Program-made: the position numbers and the translations under genes
Shown here: positions 25,638 through 34,097 of the stretch, piece after piece
How the letters are laid out: each line of letters begins with the position of its first letter
Position numbering within the stretch: position 1 is the first letter of the stretch
The notes under the pieces: generated by a model
Database searches by the model: none
Told to the model about the DNA's origin: nothing
What the model saw: only the letters and a program-made list of their open reading frames with translations
Assembly: GCF_037190085.1 (NCBI RefSeq)
Contig: NZ_JBBCJO010000013.1
Span: 11,647 to 75,646 of the forward strand
Length of the DNA stretch: 64,000 nt
Source of the DNA: Gemmatimonas aurantiaca
GTDB lineage: Bacteria > Gemmatimonadota > Gemmatimonadetes > Gemmatimonadales > Gemmatimonadaceae
Direction of reading: 5' to 3'

Positions 25638-26753
25638 TCAGAACGTGCGGATGGTCAGCGACATGGGACCCGAGCCGACCGCGATGCTGTCACGGAGCGC
25701 GAAGGTGGTCGCATCGTACACGAACGTGTATGGCGCGAGTCCCTGCGAGTTGCTGCCGAAGAATGCCTGGTAGATGCGACCATCGGCACCGGCCGATGTG
25801 GACGAGGCTCCGCGGCATGCGCCCGTGCTCGCGCGCTTCGCGCACACCGGATTGTCGGGTCCCCGCACGAAGGCGCGTGTACGCGTGTTCCACACGAGCG
25901 TGGCGTTCGAGAAGCTCGAGATGTACGCCATGCCGTTGGCATCGATCGTGATGTGGCCGGGGCCGACACCCATGTTGGGAATGAGCGCTACGCGGGTCAT
26001 GGTGGCCGGGTCGATGATGGCCAGGCTGCCCTGCGCCACATAGTCGCCGGTGTTGACCACGTACAGCAGACCATCGGGGCCCACGGTGGCTTCGTTCGGA
26101 TTGGTGCCGCCCGTCTGCACGGTGCCCAGCACGGCCATCGTGCTCGGATTGATGGCCGTCACGATGCCCTCACCGATCGGCACATAGTTGGCGAGGTTGC
26201 CGGAGATCGCGAGCACCCGTCCGGCCGCATACGCCATGGCTGTGGGCGCCGGTGCGACATCCGCCGTGGCCGTGATGTCCGTGGAGGTCTGATTGAGATA
26301 GACGCGGCCGATCTTGTTGGTGTTCGTGTTGGCGACGAACACGGTGGTGTCGTTGGCCCACACCGATCCGGTGGTGTTGCCGTTGGGGAACGTGAAGAAG
26401 CGGCCGACGGTGGCCGTTTCGAGGTTCACGATGGCGACACTGGCGGCGTTGCCGAGTGGCACGGCGGCCTTGCGTCCGCGCAGCGAGAAGCCGATGGGCG
26501 TGACCGTGGTGCTCGAACCGAGCGGGATCTGCACCGTGGTGGTGGGCGATCCGAGCTGGAACATGGTGATCGACTTGCTGCCGGAGTTCACGACCAAGCC
26601 GATCTCACGATTGCCGGCGACACCGCCCAGGAAGCCCGGGGCGGGTTCCGGCTCGGTGAGCTTGTCGTCACTGCACGCGGCAGTGAGGGCCAACAGGGCC
26701 ATGGCCGCGAGGCGGCGTGACGAAAGCAGATGACGAACGCTGAGAAGACGCAT
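25638..26753 (-). CDS. Beta-propeller (YVTN-type) lipoprotein, BtuG-like candidate
   Basis: The 371-residue protein has a basic signal peptide and a lipobox ending at C27 (LLALTAAC). Blade-like repeats of about 45 residues follow, with YVTN-type strands (IGLVVNSGSKSITMFQL, AVPLGNAASVAIVNLET, VFVANTNTNKIGRVYL, LLYVVNTGDYVAQGSLAIID, GMAYISSFSNATLVWN), consistent with a seven-bladed propeller. A CAKRASTGAC loop could hold a disulfide. It lies between the TonB-dependent receptor and cbiB in the riboswitch-led operon. In Bacteroides, BtuG is a propeller lipoprotein beside BtuB that captures B12 at the cell surface; this gene has the same fold type, anchor and position. The equivalence is inference and binding residues have not been compared. 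Confidence 0.8.
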   Translation of the reverse strand: MRLLSVRHLLSSRRLAAMALLALTAACSDDKLTEPEPAPGFLGGVAGNREIGLVVNSGSKSITMFQLGSPTTTVQIPLGSSTTVTPIGFSLRGRKAAVPLGNAASVAIVNLETATVGRFFTFPNGNTTGSVWANDTTVFVANTNTNKIGRVYLNQTSTDITATADVAPAPTAMAYAAGRVLAISGNLANYVPIGEGIVTAINPSTMAVLGTVQTGGTNPNEATVGPDGLLYVVNTGDYVAQGSLAIIDPATMTRVALIPNMGVGPGHITIDANGMAYISSFSNATLVWNTRTRAFVRGPDNPVCAKRASTGACRGASSTSAGADGRIYQAFFGSNSQGLAPYTFVYDATTFALRDSIAVGSGPMSLTIRTF

Positions 26754-26767
26754 CGAAGGAATCGGAA

Positions 26768-29005
26768 TCAGGGCGTGGGAGAAGAAGCCCGCCGCACGCG
26801 GAGCGAGATGCTCCACAGGCGGGTGGGGAAGGGGTAGTCCACGAGCATCGCGGCATCGCGATTGAACAGGTTCTCGACGGACAGCATCGGCGAGAACATC
26901 CAGCCGCCCCGGCGGGCCGACGTCGACAGGCGCATGTCGGTCATCCGATAGGGGGCAAGGGCGTTGAGCATCGAACCCGGTGCCGTGCGGCGCGTGCCGA
27001 CATGGCGGGTGACGACATCGAGACGTGACGCGGCGAGCGACAGCGACGATTGCAGCGACGCGGTGACCTGCGGGCGATAGACCACCTGCCCGGTGAGCAC
27101 ACCACCCGCGTAGGTGACATCGGTGTGGTCGAGCGTGCCCTGGAACTCGAGATGCGCCGCCGGAATGCGCAGACCGCTGCGCGCTTCCCATCCCCGGCGA
27201 TGCACGTCGTAGTTGTTCGGACTCCAGATGAACCGGAAGTCGGGGAACCAGAGGATCATGCCCTGGACATCGGAGCGGAACGCCGCGGCTTCGGCGGTCC
27301 AGTGCAGTGGTCCGGTCGTCACGTCACGCAGACCCGCCCGGGCTTCGAGATCGTGTTTCGTACGTTCGGGGCGCAGCGAGGGATTGGCCCGCACCTGCAC
27401 CCCTTCGTGGAAGAACTGATCGGCGATGGTGGGTGGCGCGAAGCCGGCGCCGTACGACACGCTCACGGCTGCTGGTCCCCGTTCGGTGCGCAGCATGAAG
27501 CGGGGAGACAGCGATGCGCCCGTGAGCAACGAGCTGTGGTCCACACGCAGCGCGAGATCGGCGAGCAGTCGGGTGGGACGTGCGCCGTTGTCCAGCGTGC
27601 GTTCCGCGCGGGCATTGAACCAGGCGCCGGCGAGCGTTTGCCCATCGGGAGCATTGGCCGCGAGATTGTTGCTCGTGAGTGCGAGATGACGCACTTCGAT
27701 ACCGGCCGCGGTGGTCATCGGGTGCCACGTCGCGGTCGCCGACGATGTCACGGTGAGACCGGTGGCCGACACCGTATCGGCAAAGGCCTGACCGAATGGC
27801 GGTGAGGGGTCCGTGTAGCGGCCGCGTTCGCGGGTGACGTCGGCCGTGGACGCCACGACCCAGCGGCCGGGACTCCACTGCGCCGTGGCGCCGCCATTCA
27901 ACCGGGAGAAATCCTGACGGCCACTGCGCGACGGTTGGATGATCGAGCCGGCCATCCCCCGATCGGTGTTGCCATAACTGCCGCGTATCGTGAACTGACG
28001 ATTGCCGATGTCGACGCCACTGCTGGCGACGATCTGGGTGGTGGTGGCGTCGGCGTTGAGACGATCGGCCCGGCCACCGCCGCGCAGTGCCGGCAGCGGA
28101 TAGGAGAAGTCACCGCGCACGGTGCGGTGATCGACGCCCAGCGAAGCGCTGCGCGAACCGTTGCCGCGCTGCACGGTGGTGCCGAGGGTGCCGGCCACGC
28201 CCCACTCTCCGAGTGCGCCCACGCGCGCCAGGATCGAACGTTCCTGTTGCGACCGGCGGGTGACGATCTCGATCACGCCGGCCATGGCGCGCGGGCCGTA
28301 ACGCGCCGATTGGGCGCCGGTGAGCACCGTGACCCGTTCGATGTTCTCGAGCGGAATGGCCGACAGATCGGCGGCACCGGAGATGGCGGAGTTGAGCGGC
28401 ACGCCATCCAGCAGGATGAGCACCTGATTGGACGACGATCCGCGGATGGACACCCGCGCCGGCTGTCCGGGGCCGCCGGAACGGGTGACCACCACCCCGG
28501 GCGTGATCTGCAGCAGATCGCCCAGATCGCGCTGGCCCGACGCTTCGATGGTCGAGCGTGTGAAAGTGGTCGCGTTGGGAGCAACGGTATCGCGCGTGGC
28601 CTGCACCACCATGCGCTCGAGCACCGGAGCCATGGGTTCGAGCGTCACATCGAGTGATGTGGCCCGCGCGTTCTGCACGCCCACTTCTTCCGTGCGGGAT
28701 ACGAACCCCAGCGCACGGACAGTGACGCGATACAGCCGCGGTTCCAGGCTGCGCAGGAGATAGGCGCCGTCGACACCGGTGCGGGCCGCGAGACCCGGCC
28801 CGTCGAGTTCCACGCGGGCGTCGGCCACCGGGCGTCCCGTCGAGGCATCCGTGATGCGTCCGCGTATTTCCCCGCTCACCTGCGCCTGCAGCGACAGAAT
28901 GGGAAGCGTCATCAGGACCAGCAGCGTCCACAGCGCCCGCGGCATCATCGTCGCCATCGGTACCCGGCGCGTCATCGCGCTGCGCCTCATCGCACGGCGC
29001 CTCAT
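26768..29005 (-). CDS. btuB: TonB-dependent outer-membrane receptor, probable corrinoid (BtuB-like) receptor
   Basis: The 745-residue protein begins with a signal peptide (about 24-42, ALWTLLVLMTLPILSLQAQ). A carboxypeptidase-regulatory-like Ig domain follows (about 45-125, GEIRGRITDASTGRPVADARVEL). The plug domain is about 135-245 (DLLQITPGVVVTRSGG, VSIRGSSSNQVLILLDGVP, YGPRAMAGVIEIVTRR), and the 22-strand barrel ends in VENLFNRDAAMLVDYPFPTRLWSISLRVRR. It should import a large substrate with TonB energy. Substrate assignment as corrinoid rests on the operon (BtuCDF before, cobalamin genes after) and the riboswitch. The ATG at 29005 overlaps the btuD stop by four bases; nearby in-frame ATGs at 28990 and 28975 are alternatives. 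Confidence 0.9.
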   Translation of the reverse strand: MRRRAMRRSAMTRRVPMATMMPRALWTLLVLMTLPILSLQAQVSGEIRGRITDASTGRPVADARVELDGPGLAARTGVDGAYLLRSLEPRLYRVTVRALGFVSRTEEVGVQNARATSLDVTLEPMAPVLERMVVQATRDTVAPNATTFTRSTIEASGQRDLGDLLQITPGVVVTRSGGPGQPARVSIRGSSSNQVLILLDGVPLNSAISGAADLSAIPLENIERVTVLTGAQSARYGPRAMAGVIEIVTRRSQQERSILARVGALGEWGVAGTLGTTVQRGNGSRSASLGVDHRTVRGDFSYPLPALRGGGRADRLNADATTTQIVASSGVDIGNRQFTIRGSYGNTDRGMAGSIIQPSRSGRQDFSRLNGGATAQWSPGRWVVASTADVTRERGRYTDPSPPFGQAFADTVSATGLTVTSSATATWHPMTTAAGIEVRHLALTSNNLAANAPDGQTLAGAWFNARAERTLDNGARPTRLLADLALRVDHSSLLTGASLSPRFMLRTERGPAAVSVSYGAGFAPPTIADQFFHEGVQVRANPSLRPERTKHDLEARAGLRDVTTGPLHWTAEAAAFRSDVQGMILWFPDFRFIWSPNNYDVHRRGWEARSGLRIPAAHLEFQGTLDHTDVTYAGGVLTGQVVYRPQVTASLQSSLSLAASRLDVVTRHVGTRRTAPGSMLNALAPYRMTDMRLSTSARRGGWMFSPMLSVENLFNRDAAMLVDYPFPTRLWSISLRVRRASSPTP

Positions 29006-29826
29006 CGTGACGACTCCTGCGCGACGCCGCGCCGCGGCACCACCTGGGGCGCGCCATCGCGGTGCCATTCGATGTCCACGGGCCAGTCGTATACCGATGC
29101 CACCCGCGCCGCGGTGAGCACGTCGGCTGCCGGACCGCTCGCCACGACGGTGCCTTCATTCAACAGCACGAGACGGTCCGCATACCGCGCCGCGAGATTG
29201 AGATTGTGCGTCACGAGCACCACCGTGACTCCCTCCTCGCGGAGATGGCGCACCTGCTCGAACATCACCATCTCGTGGCGGATATCGAGATAGGTGGTGG
29301 GTTCGTCCAGCACGATCACGCGGGTTTCCTGCGCCAGTGCGCGGGCCACGCGTACCCGCTGACGTTCACCGCCGGACAACGTGGAGACCCAGCGCTGCGC
29401 GAACTGCTGCACATCACACTGTCGCATGGCGCGTTCGATCGCGGCCACATCCGTGGGACCTTCACGCTGCCAGGCTCCCAGATGGGGATACCGCCCCATC
29501 GCCACGGTGTCCCGTACGGTGAACAGGGGTTCCGCCTCACCCTGCGGGACCACGCCGATCTCCCGCGCGAGCGACAACCTCGGCCACTGATGCACATCAC
29601 GCGCGCGGAACTGCACGCGTCCGCGTGCGGGCAGCGCCACGCCCAGCAGCAACTGCATGAGGGTGCTCTTGCCCGCACCATTGGGGCCGATGATGACCGT
29701 GAGCAATCCGGCGTCGATCGTGAGGGACACGTCGTGCAGGGTCGCATGGTCGGCGCCCGGGTGACGGAAATCGACATCGGACAGCACCCATTCCGACGTT
29801 GCCGGGGCGAGCGTGGTCCCGGGCAT
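29002..29826 (-). CDS. btuD: ABC transporter ATPase, cobalamin/iron-siderophore type
   Basis: The 274-residue ATPase has Walker A GPNGAGKST (47-55), the Q-loop in GVVPQGEAE (about 95), signature LSGGERQR (150-157), Walker B VIVLDEPTTYLD (170-181) and the H-loop VTHNLN. It belongs to the BtuD/FhuC/FecE group that energises type II importers. With the adjacent permease and binding protein it should import corrinoid across the inner membrane. A C-terminal extension of about 20 residues (ending RRGVAQESSR) follows the usual end. The start overlaps the permease stop by one base and the stop overlaps the receptor start by four. Confidence 0.94.
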   Translation of the reverse strand: MPGTTLAPATSEWVLSDVDFRHPGADHATLHDVSLTIDAGLLTVIIGPNGAGKSTLMQLLLGVALPARGRVQFRARDVHQWPRLSLAREIGVVPQGEAEPLFTVRDTVAMGRYPHLGAWQREGPTDVAAIERAMRQCDVQQFAQRWVSTLSGGERQRVRVARALAQETRVIVLDEPTTYLDIRHEMVMFEQVRHLREEGVTVVLVTHNLNLAARYADRLVLLNEGTVVASGPAADVLTAARVASVYDWPVDIEWHRDGAPQVVPRRGVAQESSR

Positions 29827-30836
29827 CAGAGCACCCGCTGACTGGCGGGTCGACGCAGCAACCACACGAAACACGGTACACCCACGAGGGCGGTCACGAC
29901 ACCGATCGGCAGTTCGTTGGCACCGGCCACGGTACGCGCGGCGGTATCGGCCGCCACCAGAAAGACCGCACCGGCCAGCCCCGCCGTGGGGATCAGCATC
30001 TGATTGTCTCCGCCCCAGACCAGACGCAGCGCATGTGGCACGACGAGCCCCACGAAGCCGATCGTACCGCTCATCGACACCGAGACCGCGGTGAGCAGCG
30101 TCGCGGTGAAGAAGGCGATCCATTTGGCGCGCTCCACCTCGATGCCGAGATAGGCGGCCGTCGCTTCACCGATCGCGAGCAGGTTGAGGGCGCGCGCCAG
30201 CCACAGCAGCACCACGAAAGCCGGCAACACCGTCACCGCGAGCACCGTCACGGAGCGCCACGAAGCCCCCGAATGGCTGCCCATCATCCAGTAGATCGCC
30301 GTGCGCACCGACTCGTCGTTGGCGAACGTGAGCACGAGCCAGATGCAGGCCGACAGAAAAGCGCCCACCACCACGCCGGCGAGCAGCAGGACCCGGGTGT
30401 CGAGGCGCTGCCCCACCGAATACGCGATGCGGAACACGAGCAGCATCGACAACACCGCACCGACGAACGCCGTCGAGGGCAGAGCCCAGACGAAATGCAG
30501 CGACCAGCCCGTCACCACACTGAGCACCGCGCCGAACGCCGCGCCGCTCGAAACACCCAGCACGTACGGTTCGGCGAGCGGATTGCGCAGCAATGCCTGA
30601 TACGTCGTTCCGCTCAGGGCCAGCGCGGCACCTACCAGCGCGGCCTGAAAGGCCCGCGGCAGTCGCAATTCGTGCAGGATGTTCACGTGCGCGATGTCGC
30701 CATCACCCAGCAAGGCATGCACCACTTCACTGCTGGTGAGTTGCACCGCCCCGAGCCGGAGCGCCGTGAGCAGCGTGAGGACGAGCAGGATGCCGAGCAG
30801 GGTGACCCGCCAGGCGAGAGATGCCGCACGGGTCAT
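29826..30836 (-). CDS. btuC: ABC transporter permease, BtuC/FecCD family
   Basis: The 336-residue inner-membrane permease has about ten helices. Family motifs are ELRLPRAFQAALVGAALALSGTTYQALLRNPLAEPYVLGVSSGAAFGAV (starting at about residue 57, conserved in every FecCD permease), the ATPase-coupling EATAAYLGIEVERAKW, and GFVGLVVPHALRLVWGGDN near the C-terminus. Length is normal. It forms the channel of the BtuCDF importer. It overlaps btuF by four bases at its start and btuD by one at its end. Confidence 0.95.
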   Translation of the reverse strand: MTRAASLAWRVTLLGILLVLTLLTALRLGAVQLTSSEVVHALLGDGDIAHVNILHELRLPRAFQAALVGAALALSGTTYQALLRNPLAEPYVLGVSSGAAFGAVLSVVTGWSLHFVWALPSTAFVGAVLSMLLVFRIAYSVGQRLDTRVLLLAGVVVGAFLSACIWLVLTFANDESVRTAIYWMMGSHSGASWRSVTVLAVTVLPAFVVLLWLARALNLLAIGEATAAYLGIEVERAKWIAFFTATLLTAVSVSMSGTIGFVGLVVPHALRLVWGGDNQMLIPTAGLAGAVFLVAADTAARTVAGANELPIGVVTALVGVPCFVWLLRRPASQRVL

Positions 30837-31978
30837 CTCCTGATGCCGTCGGAGATGGGGGCCTTGTTGGGGGCCATGTCCGGAATCGAGTCCGGCTCGG
30901 GTACGGGCGACGGGAACTGCGGATGCATCGCGCTCCGCAACACTTCCGCGGCGAGTCCGATGTTGGGACTGGGACGGCTGAGCAGATTGGCGGGCACCGC
31001 GACCACCCGCCCTTCACGAATCGCGCGCAGGTTGCGCCATCCCTGCATGACGCGCAGACGGGTGAGCGCCTGCGCCTTGAACTCTCCGACGGGAACGATG
31101 ACGATGTCGGGATCGCGACGGACGATCTCCTCCATCGGCACGTTGGGCCAGTTGCTGGTGGCGTCCGCGAAGATCGAACGTCCGCCGGCCAGCGAGATGA
31201 GTTGTCCGATGAAGGTGTTCGGTCCGGCCGTCATGGGCGGATCGTTGAACACCACGTACATGATCCGGGGCACCGGGAGGGATTCCACCGACGTGCGCAC
31301 CGCGGCGAGTTGCGCACGCAGTGTTTTCAAGACGCGGGCGGCGTCGGCATCGTGCCCGGTGAGTGTGCCAAGACTGGCCAGCCCATGGAACACGTCGCTG
31401 GTGTCCTGGGTGCGCAGCATGAAGACCGGAATGCCGATCGTGGCCAATCGCTCACCGAACGCCTGCCGTTTGTCGCTTTCCCACGACACGACGAGATCGG
31501 GCTTGAGCGACACGATCATCTCGATGCTGGGATCGACACTGCCGCCGACGAGCGGCAGGTGCTGGACTTCGGGTGCCACGTCGAAGCGTGTGCGTGCCAC
31601 CAGCTGCGGGCCGGCTCCAAGCGCGATGAGTGTTTCGGTGGCGCTCGGAATGAGCGAGACGACCCGCTGTGCGGGCTGCGCGAGGGTGACGGTGCGACCG
31701 GCACCGTCGACGACGGTCAGAGCCGTGGAGGACGACGCGGAAGCACGGGGATCGGTGCCCGGAGCGTTCGCCCCGGTGTTCGCACGGGCGTTCTCCCGAC
31801 CTGCACGTTCCGGTGTGCACGCGCCGATGCCGAATGCCCCCATGGCGAGCACGATGCCCAGCCGTGCGGTGGTGCCGCGGCATGTGAGAAGACGCCAGCC
31901 TGAACACAGGAACCCGTAAAACACGAACCCGTCCGGTCTCGGGGAACGAGAGGGACGGGAGCGGGGGGCGGCGGACAT
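30833..31978 (-). CDS. btuF: Cobalamin-type periplasmic binding lipoprotein
   Basis: The 381-residue (from ATG 31978) class III binding protein has the family entry QRVVSLIPSATETLIALGAG and the pattern VGGSVDPSIEMIVSLKPDLVVSW found in BtuF. A lipobox (FGIGAC, C54 with this start) suggests attachment to a membrane. It should deliver corrinoid to BtuC. The start is uncertain. GTG 31990 or ATG 31978 give an unusually long pre-lipobox region, while a GTG at 31924 with GGACGGG upstream would give a more normal 36-residue signal. It is the first gene behind the cobalamin riboswitch, whose downstream hairpin (31991-32022) touches the earliest start. A low-complexity linker (ANTGANAPGTDPRASASSS) follows the lipid cysteine. 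Confidence 0.9.
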   Translation of the reverse strand: MSAAPRSRPSRSPRPDGFVFYGFLCSGWRLLTCRGTTARLGIVLAMGAFGIGACTPERAGRENARANTGANAPGTDPRASASSSTALTVVDGAGRTVTLAQPAQRVVSLIPSATETLIALGAGPQLVARTRFDVAPEVQHLPLVGGSVDPSIEMIVSLKPDLVVSWESDKRQAFGERLATIGIPVFMLRTQDTSDVFHGLASLGTLTGHDADAARVLKTLRAQLAAVRTSVESLPVPRIMYVVFNDPPMTAGPNTFIGQLISLAGGRSIFADATSNWPNVPMEEIVRRDPDIVIVPVGEFKAQALTRLRVMQGWRNLRAIREGRVVAVPANLLSRPSPNIGLAAEVLRSAMHPQFPSPVPEPDSIPDMAPNKAPISDGIRR

Positions 31979-31990
31979 CCATCGACGCAC

Positions 31991-32022
31991 GGGGTGCGTC
32001 CGACCGATGCGGACGGCCCCGC
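31991..32022 (-). promoter_or_regulatory. Hairpin between riboswitch aptamer and btuF start (probable expression platform)
   Basis: On the minus strand a GC-rich hairpin pairs GCGGGGCCGTCCG (from 32022) with CGGACGCACCCC (to 31991) around a short loop. No U-tract follows, so it does not look like an intrinsic terminator. Its 3' arm runs directly into the possible GTG start at 31990. This fits control at translation initiation, or a Rho-dependent mechanism. Confidence 0.6.
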
Positions 32023-32050
32023 AGTCCTCCCTCGAGGATTTGAAGCGGGA

Positions 32051-32229
32051 ACGAACGGATCGGTCTCCTGGCTCGAGGCGGTCGACTTCTCCCTTCCCGG
32101 AGCCGGAGCTCCAGTGGGTACTGCGTAGAAGTCGCCGTGTTCTGTCTCGCGGGTGAACGCGTGACAGAGCCTCATACAGTGGCGGGGCCGCGCCGGCATT
32201 GCACCGGCTTCCAACAAAGACCCGTTCGT
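32051..32229 (-). ncRNA. Cobalamin (adenosylcobalamin) riboswitch
   Basis: The minus strand shows the conserved order of the class. P1 is closed by ACGAACGG and CCGTTCGT (forward 32222-32229 and 32051-32058). A hairpin GCCGGTGCAATGCCGGC follows (forward 32192-32208), then CCCCGCCACTGTA (forward 32175-32187), a variable arm, and the B12 box GCCAGGAGACC (forward 32062-32072). Ligand binding normally represses downstream genes. It heads the btuF-to-phosphatase run of twelve genes, so uptake and remodelling would rise when B12 is scarce. Confidence 0.96.
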
Positions 32230-32337
32230 GTGGATCGATTGTAAGTGTTCACGATAGTGACTCACGGATTGCCGACGCAAGGGCACTTCGTACGCGCGAC
32301 ACTTGCGCTGACGCCAGCGGCCGGAGATGCTGCGCGC

Positions 32338-34089
32338 ATGTCTCCATCCGACCCGCCAATGACTCCGTTGGCATCGCGCCAGCATCAGGATTGTGACACG
32401 CCAGAGGACCACACGTCGGTCGATCACACATCGGTCGACCACAGGCGGGATGGTCACACGCCGCCACTCGGCCGTGTGCTGATGGTGCAGGGCACCTCGT
32501 CACACGCCGGCAAGACCACCGTGGTGGCGGCGTTGTGTCGCTGGTTCGCCAACGCGGGCTATCGTGTGGCACCGTTCAAGGCACAGAACATGTCCAACAA
32601 CGCCGCGGTCACGGCTGACGGGCGCGAAGTGGGACGGGCGCAGGCCATGCAGGCGGTGGCCGCGCGGGTGCCGGTGACGGTGGACATGAATCCGGTGCTG
32701 CTCAAGCCGCAGAGCGATCGCACGTCGCAGGTGGTGGTGCTGGGCGAACCCTGGCTGACCGCCGATGCCGTCGACTATTACGCCCGCAAGCAGCATCTGT
32801 GGCCCATCGTCACCGATGCGCTCGATCGTCTGCGCGCCACCTGCGACGTGGTGATCGTGGAAGGGGCCGGCAGTCCGGCGGAAATCAATCTCGCGCAATA
32901 CGACATCGTGAACATGCGCGTGGCCCGCCATGCCGGAGCGCCGGTGCTGTTGGTGGGTGACATCGAACGTGGCGGCGTGTTCGCGTCGTTGTACGGCACG
33001 CATGCGCTGCTGCAACCGGAGGAACGTGCGCTCATCCGCGCCTTCGTGATCAACAAGTTCCGCGGCGATCCGTCGCTGCTCGATCCCGGCTTCGCGATGC
33101 TCGAGGAACGCACCGGCGTGCCCACCATCGGTGTGCTGCCGTGGCTCGATCTCACCGATGTGCCCGAAGAGGATGCACTCGAGTGGCGGGCGGCGGAGGA
33201 CCGGGCAGGCGCAGACACACGTGCGGCTGCAGACGCGGAGGGAGTGACACGTCCGGGCACGGCCGCCGGGGCACTGCTCGATATCGCGGTGATGCGCCTG
33301 CCGCGTGTGGCCAATCTCGACGAGTTCCAGCCGCTCATCAACGAACCCGGCGTGAGGGTACGGTTCGTGGGTCGTGCCGCGGAATTCGGGGCGCCGGATC
33401 TCGTCATCGTTCCCGGCACCAAGTCCACGCTCGGCGATCTCGCATGGCTGCGCGCACAGGAACTCGATGTCTGCATTCTCGCGCACGCCGCCGCTCAACG
33501 TCCCGTGCTCGGGATCTGCGGTGGCTTGCAGATGCTCGGCGAACGCATCGTCGATGCCGAGGGTGTCGAACAGCGTGGAGAGGCGGCCGGTCTGGGGCTG
33601 CTCCCGGTGGAGACGCATTTCGAGGCGAAGAAGGTCACCCGTCGCGTGAAGGCGCGGGCCGTGGGATCACACGGTCTGTGGGCTCTCGATGCCGGCCCGA
33701 GTGCAATCGATGATGTGACCGCCGATGCCGGCCGCACCGCCCCCTTCGACGCCTATGAGATTCACATGGGACGCACCACGCCGGTCGCGACGGCGGAGGC
33801 GCTGCCGCCTCTGTTTCGTCTCACCAGCGCCGCGGGGGAATCGGACGACGGGGTATGTTCAGCCAATGGCCTGGTGGTGGGCACCTATCTGCACGGCGCA
33901 CTGGAGCACGATGCACTGCGCCGGGCGTTGCTGACGCGCCTGGCCGATCGCAAAGGCGTCGTGTTGCCGCATCCGCGCGCTCCGGTCTCCATCGACGATG
34001 CACTCGACCGCCTGGCCACGAACGTGTGTGGCAATCTCGACATGGATGCGATTTTGTCCATGCTGGATCTCACACCGCCAACCCGCTGA
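32338..34089 (+). CDS. cobQ: Cobyric acid synthase (glutamine-hydrolysing)
   Basis: The 583-residue enzyme amidates adenosylcobyrinic a,c-diamide at four side chains. The N-terminal synthetase domain starts near residue 45 (VLMVQGTSSHAGKTT, 48-61; FKAQNMSNNAAVT; NPVLLKPQSD). The glutamine amidotransferase domain has nucleophile C394 in GICGGLQMLG and H519 in GTYLHGALEHDALR. The first 45 residues are an extra, polar segment with a small tandem repeat (DHTSVDHTSVDH) not typical of the family. ATG at 32338 has GGAG ten bases upstream; GTG 32245 would extend it further. It diverges from the riboswitch operon and no second riboswitch is seen on this strand, so it may be regulated separately. Confidence 0.95.
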   Translation: MSPSDPPMTPLASRQHQDCDTPEDHTSVDHTSVDHRRDGHTPPLGRVLMVQGTSSHAGKTTVVAALCRWFANAGYRVAPFKAQNMSNNAAVTADGREVGRAQAMQAVAARVPVTVDMNPVLLKPQSDRTSQVVVLGEPWLTADAVDYYARKQHLWPIVTDALDRLRATCDVVIVEGAGSPAEINLAQYDIVNMRVARHAGAPVLLVGDIERGGVFASLYGTHALLQPEERALIRAFVINKFRGDPSLLDPGFAMLEERTGVPTIGVLPWLDLTDVPEEDALEWRAAEDRAGADTRAAADAEGVTRPGTAAGALLDIAVMRLPRVANLDEFQPLINEPGVRVRFVGRAAEFGAPDLVIVPGTKSTLGDLAWLRAQELDVCILAHAAAQRPVLGICGGLQMLGERIVDAEGVEQRGEAAGLGLLPVETHFEAKKVTRRVKARAVGSHGLWALDAGPSAIDDVTADAGRTAPFDAYEIHMGRTTPVATAEALPPLFRLTSAAGESDDGVCSANGLVVGTYLHGALEHDALRRALLTRLADRKGVVLPHPRAPVSIDDALDRLATNVCGNLDMDAILSMLDLTPPTR

Positions 34090-34097
34090 CGATTCCG

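Noticed and set aside
32230..32337. Second cobalamin riboswitch for cobQ on the plus strand
   Set aside because: No B12 box or GCCACTG-type core on this strand within the short leader.
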